The notes under the pieces: model-generated
What the model saw: only the letters and a program-made list of their open reading frames with translations
Told to the model about the DNA's origin: nothing
Databases searched by the model: none
Program-made: the position numbers and the translations under genes
DNA from: a virus
IMG/VR virus record: IMGVR_UViG_3300032898_000133
Location: 1 to 28,794 of that record
Length of the DNA: 28,794 bases
Strand: one strand, 5' to 3'
Shown here: positions 19,611 through 28,622 of the stretch, in pieces
Position numbering within the stretch: the first letter of the stretch is position 1
How the letters are laid out: the number at the start of each line of letters is the position of its first letter

Positions 19611-22600
19611 CAGTCACCGCCCCGGGTAAGAAAGCGATCGCGTTCTCCCCGGTGGGGAGGCCCCTGACCGGGTCGTTCGTGGCCAGCGCGCCGAGGAGGT
19701 AGGGGGTGGCCATGTACGTCACCTGCCACTGTCCCGGTGCCAGGGCGGGGGTGACGGACTGGATGACGAAGGGGTCCTGGATGACCGTCTGGGTGCCCTG
19801 GAGCCTGCGGGAGACCTGGACGACCGTGCCGACGTCGGCGGTCAGGACGAACTGCCAGGCCCAGGGGTTGGCCTTGGCGTCCACGGTGAACTGGGCGATC
19901 CGCAGCTCGGGCTGACCGTACTGGGCGAGGATCCAGTCGGACAGGTCCGTGACCGTGTCCGGGTCGATCAGGTAGACGGTCTCCTGCAAGGTCTGGTCGC
20001 CGTACTGGGTCATCGACGTCGGGGAGCTGACCGCGACCGCGACCCCGGAGTACTCCGTGATCGTCAGGTCATTAAACACCTGGCTGGGATCAAAGTCTGG
20101 CGAGAAGTCGGCCCCGTAGGGGATCTCGCCGGGCGTCCACAGCTGGGCGAGGTCGGCGTACAGCAGCACCGACGATCCGGGGGTGCCGGCCAGCTGGACG
20201 GTCAGGCTGACCCAGGCGGTGCTGCCCGGGGCGATGCCGCTGGCCGTGCACGATACCCAGGCGGTTCCCGGGTTCAGCGGCACCGCGCCGGTCGCCGTCG
20301 CGAGTGGGCTGCCTGTCACTGAGTAGAAGGTCAGGACCGTGACCGCGCCTGATGCCCACCCGCCCGGGCACAGCAGCATCACGGTCCCGGACACCTCGGA
20401 CCCGGGCGCCAGGGCGCACTTCTCGCTGACCGCCCCCGGGGTGGCCACGCCGCCGGGCGGGGTGATGAGCAGCGACTGGGCACCGGACCATGACTGCGCC
20501 GCCGACGCGGTGACCGTGGCACCGCCGGCCGCCGTCCAGGGGCTGATCCCGGCCTCGAAGTCCCAGTTCGCGTTCAGGTATGCGCCGGCCTGCTCGCCGA
20601 CATCCCAGGCGATGCCCCGGTTCCAGCGGTACTCGCGGGAGTCGAACGCCAGGTACCCGGCCCGGTCCACGGACAGCAGCCCCGTGTCGGACTGGGCGAT
20701 CTTCGTGATGTTCTGGGCGACGGCCTGCCCCTGGATGTCGGTCGCCGGCTCGAGGCTGTCGCTGGCGACCGACAGCCTGCGGGGCACGAGCATCGACGCG
20801 TAGGACATGAGGCGGCCGATCCTGTTGTGGGCAGCATCGCCCGCCAGGCCGTTCTGGTAGGAGAAGAAGTGCGCGACCATCCGGGTCTGGGTGAGGACCG
20901 AGGGGAAGACTGCCAGCCCTGCGAGGCTGAGGTTCGATGACTGGCCGGTCAGGATCCGGTCGGCCGCGCCGCCCCAGGTGACCCACTGGAACGACGGGGC
21001 CAGGTTGCAGGTGCCGCTCGCGGTGGTGAGGGCGATGCCGCCCGCCTCGAGCCACGCCGTCCATGCGGCCGGGGTGAGGGTGATCGTCCAGGCGTACCAG
21101 GTGCCGAGCGAGATCCCGCCGATGCCGCTCTCGATCCCGACCGTGCTCAGGTGGTAGGAGGTGCCAGCGCGGGTGCCCTTGTCGTAGACGGTGAGGTACC
21201 AGCCGATCCCGGCGCCGCTGCCGTCGTAGTCGCCCCAGAACTCGGCGATCGTCCCCGCGGTGCCCTGCAGCGCCCAGATGAGGAGCCTGCCGTTCGGCTG
21301 GGCGACCGCGGCGAACTGGACAAGGCACTCGATGGTGATCCCGCCGGTGATCGACGGGGCGGAGGTGGTGGCCGTGGACTGGAGGCAGTAGCCGTGCTGG
21401 ATGTCCGTGGAGCCGGTGTTCAGGCCGGACTGCGTCCAGCAGCCGGCCGCGGCGCCGAGCAGCACGGAGGTGTCCCCGCCGAACGCCTGCGCGCCGCTGG
21501 GGCCGGGGCCGAACTTGGACTGTACGACGGTGAGGGCGCTGGCCCCCCCGCCCGGGGCGAGGTTCGCCGCCATCGTGGACCCGGCCGGGTCCGAGCAGGG
21601 CCAGTAGCCCCATGGGTCATCGAGGAGGATCTCCCCGGCCGCGACCGTGGGCTGCAGGCTCGTCAGGCCGGCGTACACGTCGGTCGCCGTGGTGTTCGCG
21701 CTGGTGTAGCGGGACGAGGACAGCTGGGACGGCCAGCGCTCGATGTAGCCGCGCCATGCGACGTAGGTGCGGCCCTGCCAGGTGGCCAGCAGCCGCGCGG
21801 GGGTGAACACGTCCGGGCCGGTGGCGAAGACGGTGTTGGCGTTCAGCACCGAGCCGTTGGGGGCGGTGAGCTGGCAGGCGTCCCACCAGAACAGGGTGGT
21901 GGATGCCGGAGTGCCGTTGGCGACCAGCAGCACCGTGGCGAACGCGGCGGTGGAGGGGCTGGTGCCGGACGCCTGAGGGTAGGCCCACTGGCCTGCTGTC
22001 ACCGCGATGTTGGTGCCGCTGGAGTCGCTGACGTGCCCGCCGGAGGCGTTGTACCACCTGATGGTGGCGGCGACCGAGTTCCACCCGGCGGGGCAGTACA
22101 CCGCGGCGTAGGCCTGGTAGCCGGCGGTGGAGGAGGTGACCGGGTACTGAGCTGACTCGATGTACGGCCCGGACGTCACCCCGTCCGGCCCCATCAGCAT
22201 CGACGTGGCCCCGGTCCACGCGTACTGCCGGGACAGGGCCACGGTCACGTTGTTGCGGGCGTTCCACCCGGAGGTCCCCAGGTAGTAGGCGGAGGCCGTG
22301 TTCCCGGGTGTCAGGGCACCGTCATTGTTGCTGAGCATCAGCGACATGGACGACGCCTGGACGCTGTCCAGCTCGTACTGCTTGCCCCGCTGCCCGGACA
22401 GGCCCCGGTACCTGGCGGTCAGGTCCGTCCAGCTGAGCTGATCCCAGGGCGTCGCCATGCCGCTGCCGAACGCCGCCTCGAACCTGACGTGCGGCCAGCC
22501 CTGCGACGGGCCCGCCGGGGCCGGCTGGGTGACCAGCACGGCCATGCCGCACGCGCCGAAGTCGGGGCTGGCCCCTGTTGCCGTCCAGGTCGCTGAGACG

Positions 22601-23214
22601 GCGCCGGTGGCGATCTGCCAGCCGGAGGTGAGCGTCAGGTCGGCCAGGTGATCCGAGCCGTCCGACGTCGTGACCGTGGCCAGGGCGGACCAGCCGGTGC
22701 CGGACATGGTGACCGTGGCCGTGTTGTTGTCGGTCCCGCAGCAGGCCAGCGCCAGGACCGTCCCCGCGGGCGACGGGGCCGTGAGCGACACTGACGCGGA
22801 TGTGGCCGCGTTCGCCCAGCCCGTGTCGACCGCCTGGAGGCTGTACCCGGGTGACAGGCCGGACACCTCGAGGATGAGGATCCCCACGGCAGGCGCCCAC
22901 CCGGTCGGCGCCGCCCACACCCGGGTCGCCGCCGCCGCGCACGGGGCTGCCCAGATCGCCGCCCGCACGTTGCCCGCAGCGCTTGAGGTGCCTGCGGGCG
23001 CCCCCACGGGAAACCAGTGATTGGACGCGTCGTCGCCGAATGCCACTGTTGCCGGGCTGTCACCCGGCGCCTGCCAGGCAGCCAGGGCGATCAGCCAGTT
23101 CCCGGCCGTGTTCCCGATGCTGACCTGGGTGGCCTCGCCAACCGGGGTCGTGTACGCGAACCCGGCGTTGATGCTGAACCCGGCCGCCCACTGGTTAACG
23201 ACAGAGAAGACCAC
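19129..23214 (-). CDS. Large minor tail protein (LamG-containing); 3' end probably frameshifted
   Basis: GTG 23214 has GGAGGTGG upstream. As drawn the ORF is 1361 residues. About 1-240 are two beta-sandwich repeats; a segment with AYYLGTSGWNARN and YIERWPSQL follows (tail-associated fold); about 570-780 look like a LamG/concanavalin-like domain; about 885-1015 resemble a carbohydrate-binding module; and the last convincing part ends near WQVTYMATPYLLGAL ... NAIAFLPG (about residue 1198). Such endings are typical C-termini of actinophage minor tail proteins. After this the translation turns into Arg/His-rich noise to the stop at 19129, being the out-of-frame read of the next gene. The real stop is likely near 19614, so this is either a sequence error, a mutation or a translational frameshift. 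It probably acts at the tail tip and binds cell-surface glycans. Confidence 0.75.
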   Translation of the reverse strand: MVFSVVNQWAAGFSINAGFAYTTPVGEATQVSIGNTAGNWLIALAAWQAPGDSPATVAFGDDASNHWFPVGAPAGTSSAAGNVRAAIWAAPCAAAATRVWAAPTGWAPAVGILILEVSGLSPGYSLQAVDTGWANAATSASVSLTAPSPAGTVLALACCGTDNNTATVTMSGTGWSALATVTTSDGSDHLADLTLTSGWQIATGAVSATWTATGASPDFGACGMAVLVTQPAPAGPSQGWPHVRFEAAFGSGMATPWDQLSWTDLTARYRGLSGQRGKQYELDSVQASSMSLMLSNNDGALTPGNTASAYYLGTSGWNARNNVTVALSRQYAWTGATSMLMGPDGVTSGPYIESAQYPVTSSTAGYQAYAAVYCPAGWNSVAATIRWYNASGGHVSDSSGTNIAVTAGQWAYPQASGTSPSTAAFATVLLVANGTPASTTLFWWDACQLTAPNGSVLNANTVFATGPDVFTPARLLATWQGRTYVAWRGYIERWPSQLSSSRYTSANTTATDVYAGLTSLQPTVAAGEILLDDPWGYWPCSDPAGSTMAANLAPGGGASALTVVQSKFGPGPSGAQAFGGDTSVLLGAAAGCWTQSGLNTGSTDIQHGYCLQSTATTSAPSITGGITIECLVQFAAVAQPNGRLLIWALQGTAGTIAEFWGDYDGSGAGIGWYLTVYDKGTRAGTSYHLSTVGIESGIGGISLGTWYAWTITLTPAAWTAWLEAGGIALTTASGTCNLAPSFQWVTWGGAADRILTGQSSNLSLAGLAVFPSVLTQTRMVAHFFSYQNGLAGDAAHNRIGRLMSYASMLVPRRLSVASDSLEPATDIQGQAVAQNITKIAQSDTGLLSVDRAGYLAFDSREYRWNRGIAWDVGEQAGAYLNANWDFEAGISPWTAAGGATVTASAAQSWSGAQSLLITPPGGVATPGAVSEKCALAPGSEVSGTVMLLCPGGWASGAVTVLTFYSVTGSPLATATGAVPLNPGTAWVSCTASGIAPGSTAWVSLTVQLAGTPGSSVLLYADLAQLWTPGEIPYGADFSPDFDPSQVFNDLTITEYSGVAVAVSSPTSMTQYGDQTLQETVYLIDPDTVTDLSDWILAQYGQPELRIAQFTVDAKANPWAWQFVLTADVGTVVQVSRRLQGTQTVIQDPFVIQSVTPALAPGQWQVTYMATPYLLGALATNDPVRGLPTGENAIAFLPGAVTGAVPDGRLTADLVHHRLRADHVGAAEGERDRAPVADHEPADGDPRPAGDRPVVPLRHRRHGAAPRHRVPRHRRRPQRLDELVPVLHSHERLVAVPRRGPVRRGDHQQPVLVRGGAGGQAGRGQHQLHGRPACRAVVRVRRGDPVVRGDAAGQYRRARRQR

Positions 23215-23231
23215 GCCGCCACCACCTCCGG

Positions 23232-26200
23232 CTACCTGCCGGCCGCGAGCGCCAGGCCGTTACTCGGGTTACGGTGGTTGAAGCGCAGCGCCTCGGTCTG
23301 GACGACCCGGTAGATCTCGGTGGCGAGCTCCTGGTTGTTCCCGACGTAGCCGTCGACGTGGACGTTGATCGTCATCGTGCCTCCGCCGGCCCCGGCTCCC
23401 GCGGCGAGGCCCCCCGAGTACGGGGCGTACGCGGCGGCGGACAGGCCCTTGGCCGAGGTGCCGACGCGGGGGATGCCGTCCTCGATGCCGAGCGCGTAGC
23501 CGAGGGCGGTCATCAGCCCGTGCTCACGGAACACCTGCGAGGGGCTGCTGATCTTCAGCTCGCGCTTCATCGTGTTCACGGCGGCCTCGGCGAGCCGCTG
23601 CATCATCAGGACGATCGACTCCTGCTGGGACCGCAGGCCACTCATGAAGCCCTTGCCCGCCTGGGCGCCGGAGTCGTACATGGCGTCGGCCGCCGTGTAG
23701 CCGAGGCTGGTCGACGCGGAGGCGATCTGCCCCTCGGCCGTGTTGATGGACCGGATGTCTGACCATGACCCGGCGGCGAGCTCGGCGGCGATCTGCCCGC
23801 CCTGCACCGGGCCGGCCTGGATGAGCTGGTCAATGTAGGCCTTGTTCAGGCCCATCCTGGCGAGCTTGCCGATGTTGTTCTTGAACGCGACGATCTGGTC
23901 GACGTCCATGTGGAGGCTGCTGGCGATGTCCCCGGCGGTCAGCGGGGTCGACCCGCCCGCGCTCACGATCCCGAACGCCTGCTCGGTGTTGCTCGTCGTC
24001 GTCGCCGCATAGGACCTCGCCGCGGCGATGGTCTTCGCGATCGACGCCCGCTGGTTGGCCAGGGCCTGGAGCCGCCAGTTGTCCTGCTGCAGGTAGCTGG
24101 CCAGCCCGGATGCGCGTCCCTGGCTGATCAGCCCCGCGTTCAGCTCCGACTGGACGGCAGACATCATCTTGGTGATCGTCGAGCTCACCTGCGAGGCGGT
24201 GCCCTCCAGGCCGCCGACCAGGTTCGTGGAGAACAGGAGGCTGGTGTTCTGGGCGGTCTTCAGGGCTGCCGCGTAGGCGGACTGGGAGGAGTAGGTGATG
24301 CCGTCGGCCAGGCCCTGCCCTGTCATCACCCCGAGGTTGTAGGTGACCTTGGACGGGGAGCTGATCTGGAGCCGGTCCTTGACCGCCTGCTCGGCGAGGT
24401 CGCCTAGCTGGGTCACGACGGCCCGCAGCTCGTCCTCCACGGACATCATGCCCGTGGCGAGCCCGCGGGTGGCCTCCGCGCCAGCGGCACGGAGGGCGGC
24501 TCCCATCGCGTTGACCGAGGCGATCACCTGCGGTGCCGCCGACGTGATGCCCTGGGCGACGCCGAGGACGACGTTCTGCCCGTGCCCGTACATCACCCGT
24601 GACGGGGAGAGGATGTGCAGGACCCCGGCGAACGTGCTGCTGATGTCGTGGCCGATGCCGCCCACGTAGCTGAGCAGCCCGCCGACCGCGCTGCGGATGC
24701 CGGACAGCAGCCCGCCGATGATGTCCCTGCCCATGCTGATCATGGACCCGACCAGGCCGGACAGGGCTGACATGGCCTGCCCGGGGATCCGCGCGAACAC
24801 GCCGATGACGGACGACAGGTAGGAGCGGACGGCATTGAGGAAGCCCCTGAGGCCGCTCTCCACCGCGTTGAACGCCTGCCCGGCGAAGGACCGGATCGCG
24901 TTCCAGACCTGGCCGAACGTCTTCTGCACGTCCTGCCAGGCCTTGGACCAGTGCCCGGTGACCAGGTCGAGGAACACGCTGAAGATCCCGACGAGGAGGT
25001 CCCAGCCGATCTTCACGGTCGCGGCGATGAGGTCCCAGGTGACCCGGATCACGGTTGAGATGGCGGCCCATGCGACCCGGACCACGAGGAGGATCGCGGC
25101 CCAGGTGACATCCCAGATGTCTGAGATGATCATCAGGTCGGCCCGGACGACGGCGGCGATCACGCCCATGACCCCGGACACGACGCCCCAGATGATGTCC
25201 CACGCGCCGCGGGTGATCCCGTAGACCAGGTTCCACGTGGCGGCGAGGTACCGGCCGAGGGCCTCCGCGACGACCATGACGTAGCGGACCTGCACCATGG
25301 TGACGGTGGAGATGACGTCCCAGATGGCGCGCCAGACCTCGGTGATCTCGCCGCCGTAGGACTGCCACCAGGCGGTCAGGTCGTGCCACATGGCCAGGAA
25401 CGGGGCGGCGATCGCGTGCGCGGCGGCCTCGGCGTCGTGCGCGACGGTCTTCCAGTGCTCGGCGAGGAACACGACCAGGGCGCCGACCGGGCCGAGGAGC
25501 AGGCCGCCGAGGATGATGGCCAGCATCTGCCAGTGGCCTCGCACGAAGCTGACCAGGCCGCTGACGCCATCCTCGATCGGGCGGAGGACGTCGCTGTCGA
25601 GGAAGTGCCAGGCGTCGATCGCCGCGGCCTTGATGTCCCGCCACGCGGCGGCGAAGAAGTGCCCGAAGTCGGCCACGACGTCACGGACAATCTTGAAGTG
25701 CTCGTAGAGCTCGTACAGGCCGGCCGCGAGGGCGATGACGGCGATCAGGACGAGCATCACCGGGTCGGCGGCGGTCACGGCCTCGAAGATCTTCTCGGCA
25801 GTCGCGACTACCTTGAACGCGGCGGCGACCGCGAGGATCGCCCCGGCGAACGCGGCCAGTACCGGGTCCTTCTCGAAGAAGACGAAGACCCTGGCCAGCG
25901 CCCCGACCACCGAGGTCGCTGCGGGCAGCAGGACCGACCCGAAGGAGATCGCCAGGGACTGGGCACCGCTGACGAGGTCGTGCCACTGCTGCGACATCGT
26001 CTTGGTCCGCGCATTCCAGTCGGACGCGAACGAGTCAGCGCCTTCCTTTACCTGCGCGTACTTTCCCTGGAACCGGTCGAATTCCCCGACCAGGACGCCG
26101 ATCCCGCTTCCCGCTTTTTTACCGAAAACGTCGGTCAGGATCTCGCCGTAATCCTTGGCGGGCACCTTCGCGGCCTGCAGGTGCTGGATGAACATCTCCA

Positions 26201-27359
26201 GCGCGCCATTCAGGCCGCCGGTCTTCATGCGGTCAGCCAGCGACGTCGTCGTAAGGCCGAGCATTTTCAGCGTCGAGCCTGCGGTGGAGACCGGGGCAAC
26301 GATTGCCTGGACGGCCATCCGCAGGTCAGTGCCAGCCTTGGCGCCCCTGATATTGTTGTCACCATAGGTTGCCAGGGCCGCTGAGACATCCTGCAGGGTG
26401 ACGCCGTACATTTTTATATTCGCCAGGACGCCGGTTCCGAATGCCTCGGCAAGGTCCTGCATCTGCATGTCCCCGGCGCCGACTGTGGCATTCATGTAAC
26501 CCATTGCCTGGGTGTAGTTCTGAACGCCTGGAATTCCCGACGCAATAGCCGCGCCAAGGGCATTGGTGACGTCTACGAGGTTGGCGTTTCCGACCTGCGC
26601 GCCCATCGCTGCGACCTTTACCGCGTCGAGCATCTGCGTTCCAGTGGCGCCTGTGCTCGCCATGTTCGATGCGACGTGGTACAGGCTTTCGGCGAGGCTG
26701 TCCGGTCCCTCTCCGACCTGCCCGGACAGCTCGAGCACGCCCTGGGACAGGCCCTTGATCTGGGACTGGGCCACGCCGGCCTGGGTGTGGAGCTGCTCCA
26801 TGCTGCTCTGGAAGCCGGCGGCCTTGTCGATGCCGTAGGCGGCGGCGAGCCCGATGCCGAGGAAGGCGGTCTTCATGACCGTGCCGAAGCCGATGCTGGC
26901 GTCCTTGGCCGCGGCGGTCTTGCCCGCGTAGGACTCGGTGGCGACCCCGGCCCGCTCCGCGGCCTCGGTCTCCAGGTCCAGTCCGGCGGCGGCGATGTCC
27001 TCCGATGAGGCGAACTGGCCGTTCATCAGCCGGAGGCGGCCCTTGGCGTCGATCATCAGGCCGGCGGCCTCAAGGTCCCGCTCGAACGCGGCTACCTCAG
27101 CGTCCAGGCCGCCTACCACGGCATCGGATGAGGCGCCCAGCTGGCCACCCGCGGCAGCTGCCCGGTCGAACGACGCGGCCATCTCGTCCATGCCGGCCGC
27201 GGTCGCGTCGAACTCCGCGCCCATCCGCGCCGCCGAGGCTGTCGCCGCGTCGATCCCTGCGGCGAAGTCGTCGGTCTGGCCGAGCATGTCGCCGATGCCC
27301 GCGAGGTACTCCCCGGCCTGTATGCCGAACGTCTGGATCGCGGGGGGAAGGAGGCTCAA
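23232..27359 (-). CDS. Tape measure protein (TP901 family)
   Basis: TTG 27359 begins a 1375-residue protein. The N-terminal 180 residues are Ala-rich coiled coil. The TP901 core lies at about 190-450 (FQSSMEQLHTQAGV, DVTNALGAAI, DLAEAFGTGV, YGDNNIRGAKAGTDLRMAVQ, ILTDVFGKKAGSG). Next are long hydrophobic and Trp-rich helices (about 480-880), and a C-terminal part with three copies of the SPS-x-V motif (SPSRVMYGHG, SPSKVTYNLG, SPSQVFREHG). Tape measure proteins set tail length at about 0.15 nm per residue, so a tail of about 200 nm is expected, that is a long-tailed siphovirus. The start is unusual: a TTG just behind a hairpin that masks the ribosome binding site. Confidence 0.93.
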   Translation of the reverse strand: MSLLPPAIQTFGIQAGEYLAGIGDMLGQTDDFAAGIDAATASAARMGAEFDATAAGMDEMAASFDRAAAAGGQLGASSDAVVGGLDAEVAAFERDLEAAGLMIDAKGRLRLMNGQFASSEDIAAAGLDLETEAAERAGVATESYAGKTAAAKDASIGFGTVMKTAFLGIGLAAAYGIDKAAGFQSSMEQLHTQAGVAQSQIKGLSQGVLELSGQVGEGPDSLAESLYHVASNMASTGATGTQMLDAVKVAAMGAQVGNANLVDVTNALGAAIASGIPGVQNYTQAMGYMNATVGAGDMQMQDLAEAFGTGVLANIKMYGVTLQDVSAALATYGDNNIRGAKAGTDLRMAVQAIVAPVSTAGSTLKMLGLTTTSLADRMKTGGLNGALEMFIQHLQAAKVPAKDYGEILTDVFGKKAGSGIGVLVGEFDRFQGKYAQVKEGADSFASDWNARTKTMSQQWHDLVSGAQSLAISFGSVLLPAATSVVGALARVFVFFEKDPVLAAFAGAILAVAAAFKVVATAEKIFEAVTAADPVMLVLIAVIALAAGLYELYEHFKIVRDVVADFGHFFAAAWRDIKAAAIDAWHFLDSDVLRPIEDGVSGLVSFVRGHWQMLAIILGGLLLGPVGALVVFLAEHWKTVAHDAEAAAHAIAAPFLAMWHDLTAWWQSYGGEITEVWRAIWDVISTVTMVQVRYVMVVAEALGRYLAATWNLVYGITRGAWDIIWGVVSGVMGVIAAVVRADLMIISDIWDVTWAAILLVVRVAWAAISTVIRVTWDLIAATVKIGWDLLVGIFSVFLDLVTGHWSKAWQDVQKTFGQVWNAIRSFAGQAFNAVESGLRGFLNAVRSYLSSVIGVFARIPGQAMSALSGLVGSMISMGRDIIGGLLSGIRSAVGGLLSYVGGIGHDISSTFAGVLHILSPSRVMYGHGQNVVLGVAQGITSAAPQVIASVNAMGAALRAAGAEATRGLATGMMSVEDELRAVVTQLGDLAEQAVKDRLQISSPSKVTYNLGVMTGQGLADGITYSSQSAYAAALKTAQNTSLLFSTNLVGGLEGTASQVSSTITKMMSAVQSELNAGLISQGRASGLASYLQQDNWRLQALANQRASIAKTIAAARSYAATTTSNTEQAFGIVSAGGSTPLTAGDIASSLHMDVDQIVAFKNNIGKLARMGLNKAYIDQLIQAGPVQGGQIAAELAAGSWSDIRSINTAEGQIASASTSLGYTAADAMYDSGAQAGKGFMSGLRSQQESIVLMMQRLAEAAVNTMKRELKISSPSQVFREHGLMTALGYALGIEDGIPRVGTSAKGLSAAAYAPYSGGLAAGAGAGGGTMTINVHVDGYVGNNQELATEIYRVVQTEALRFNHRNPSNGLALAAGR

Positions 27360-27378
27360 GGGGGAGATCGCCTCCCCC
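27360..27378 (-). promoter_or_regulatory. Hairpin sequestering the ribosome binding site of the tape measure gene
   Basis: On the minus strand the bases just before the TTG start read GGGGGAG-GCGAT-CTCCCCC-TTG. The 7-bp perfect stem contains the ribosome binding sequence and ends exactly at the start codon. With a TTG start this should lower initiation of the tape measure protein, perhaps opened by ribosomes finishing the upstream gene (stop at 27401). Confidence 0.55.
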
Positions 27379-27400
27379 GGCGGCTGTCAGGTGGCGCGGG

Positions 27401-27892
27401 TCAGATGCCCATGGCGTCCATCCACGCGGCGACGGACACCCGGGTGGCGATGCCAGAGGAGATCAGCAGCTCGGTCGATGGCGCCAGCCACGGCCTGCGG
27501 GGAATGGTGACCTGCCGCCCGAAGAACCCAACTTCCGGGTTCCCTAGCTGGGGGAAGTTCCTGGCGTGGATGGTGACAGGGCCGAACTCGTGGACCCGGC
27601 CGTAGATGAGCACCGACCCGACCGTGCACAGGGCATACCCCTCATCGATGAGCCGTGACGGCGTCCGCCTGACAGACCGGCGCAGCGTGCCGGTGACCAG
27701 GCTGGGAGGCTGGCCCGGCCGGGACGGCGTCGGCTCACTGGCGGCGTGCGTCGATGAGGTGAGCTTGACCTTGACGGCGGTCTCGGCGGCCTGCCCGAGC
27801 GCCTGGCATGCCGCGAGGGGCGCGCTTGTGGCGGCCCGCTGCTGCAGCAGGCGAAGCTGCGCGGCGACGTCCCGGGCGGCGTTGGCGCTCAC
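27401..27892 (-). CDS. HK97-gp10-like / virion morphogenesis protein
   Basis: GTG 27892 has AGGAG seven bases upstream and overlaps the chaperone stop (GTGA). The product has 163 residues. Features include a helical N-terminus (ARDVAAQLRLLQQRA), the TGTLRRSV motif, then YGRVHEFG, a GFFGRQVTIPRRPWL segment and a helical C-terminus. The order LRRS ... HEFG ... IP-x-RPWL is characteristic of HK97 gp10-like tail-completion proteins and of Mu gpG-like morphogenesis proteins. Those are usually encoded before the major tail protein; here it sits between the chaperone and the tape measure, a less common place. The longer frame beginning at 28015 is out-of-frame reading of the chaperone. Confidence 0.7.
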   Translation of the reverse strand: MSANAARDVAAQLRLLQQRAATSAPLAACQALGQAAETAVKVKLTSSTHAASEPTPSRPGQPPSLVTGTLRRSVRRTPSRLIDEGYALCTVGSVLIYGRVHEFGPVTIHARNFPQLGNPEVGFFGRQVTIPRRPWLAPSTELLISSGIATRVSVAAWMDAMGI

Positions 27893-28170
27893 CGGCCGCT
27901 CCTGTTCCGCGCGGCGTCGCGCTCGGCCCGCTCGGCCATGCACCGGCGCTTGATCATCAGCAGATCCCAGCAGAACCTCTGAACGTAGGCGGGGGTTTCC
28001 TGCATCTCCCGCCACGACCAGGCGAGGCTCTCGCCGCCCATCAGCTCGAAGTCCCGGACCTCGGGGGGAATCGCGGGCTGCTGCCAGGTGCCGTCGTAGA
28101 TGCTCTCGGCGGGGGCTAGGACGTCCTCGAAGTACCAGCCTCCTGGGGCGCGGTCGGCCTCTGAGGGTTT
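27889..28170 (-). CDS. Tail assembly chaperone, -1 frame extension (G-T type)
   Basis: This frame has no suitable start codon near its beginning but an intact, protein-like sequence: GGWYFEDVLAPAESIYDGTW, then PPEVRDFELMGGESLAWSW, and so on to RDAARNRSGR and TGA at 27889-27891. It overlaps the first chaperone frame in the -1 phase, the classic arrangement in which ribosomes slip back to make a fused chaperone. The exact slip site is unclear; GGGCAAAC (28174-28167) and GGTAAAC just upstream are possible but not canonical heptamers. The coordinates start at the first codon after the candidate slip and are approximate. An internal ATG (in ELMGG) could only give a truncated product. Confidence 0.75.
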   Translation of the reverse strand, partial: KPSEADRAPGGWYFEDVLAPAESIYDGTWQQPAIPPEVRDFELMGGESLAWSWREMQETPAYVQRFCWDLLMIKRRCMAERAERDAARNRSGR

Positions 28171-28607
28171 GCCCGGTTTACCTCGTCCATGATCTTGTTG
28201 AGGATCGCGGACGGAACCCGGCCGACGAGCTCGGGTGTCGCGGGCAGCGGCAGGAGCCGGGGCGCGGTCTCCTCGTCCTCGATGAGGCTGCCGTCCTCGG
28301 CGAGCTTGACCGGGACGGTCGCGTCCCAGACGCGCCAGCCGATGACGAGGCGGGCGACCAGGGCGAAGCCCCGGTTCGCGTCGTCCTCGGTCAGGAGGTC
28401 ACCGGGGTCCTGGCCTGCCTCGATCGCCGCCCTCGCCGCTGCCATCCTGGCTTTCTCCGCGTCGCTGAGGCGGCCCGTGGACGTGGACAGGGCCTGCATC
28501 TCGGAGATCGGGACGAGCTTGGGGTTGCGGATGACGACGTAGACGTTGTCGCCTTCCTCCGCAAGCTCAGGGAAGCGGAGCGTGATGACGGGGTTCCTGT
28601 ACCCCAC
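28116..28607 (-). CDS. Tail assembly chaperone, zero frame
   Basis: GTG 28607, after AGGAAAGG, encodes 163 residues. The N-terminus (NPVITLRFPELAEEGDNVYV) is a beta-rich domain typical of siphovirus chaperones, followed by a charged helical middle (GRLSDAEKARMAAARAAIE) and a Pro-rich, Glu-rich end. It lies between the probable major tail protein and the tape measure, with a second frame overlapping its 3' end, the standard chaperone arrangement. The chaperones coat and shield the tape measure during tail assembly and are absent from the virion. Confidence 0.82.
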   Translation of the reverse strand: MGYRNPVITLRFPELAEEGDNVYVVIRNPKLVPISEMQALSTSTGRLSDAEKARMAAARAAIEAGQDPGDLLTEDDANRGFALVARLVIGWRVWDATVPVKLAEDGSLIEDEETAPRLLPLPATPELVGRVPSAILNKIMDEVNRANPQRPTAPQEAGTSRTS

Positions 28608-28622
28608 GGGGGACGACCTTTC

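Noticed and set aside
21151-22155. 334-aa open frame on the plus strand
   Set aside because: Antisense of the large tail protein with Gly/Arg-rich composition and no recognisable motif.
27893-28015. N-terminal extension of the gp10-like protein to 28015
   Set aside because: It is the out-of-frame read of the -1 chaperone frame; GTG 27892 with AGGAG and a GTGA overlap is the natural start.
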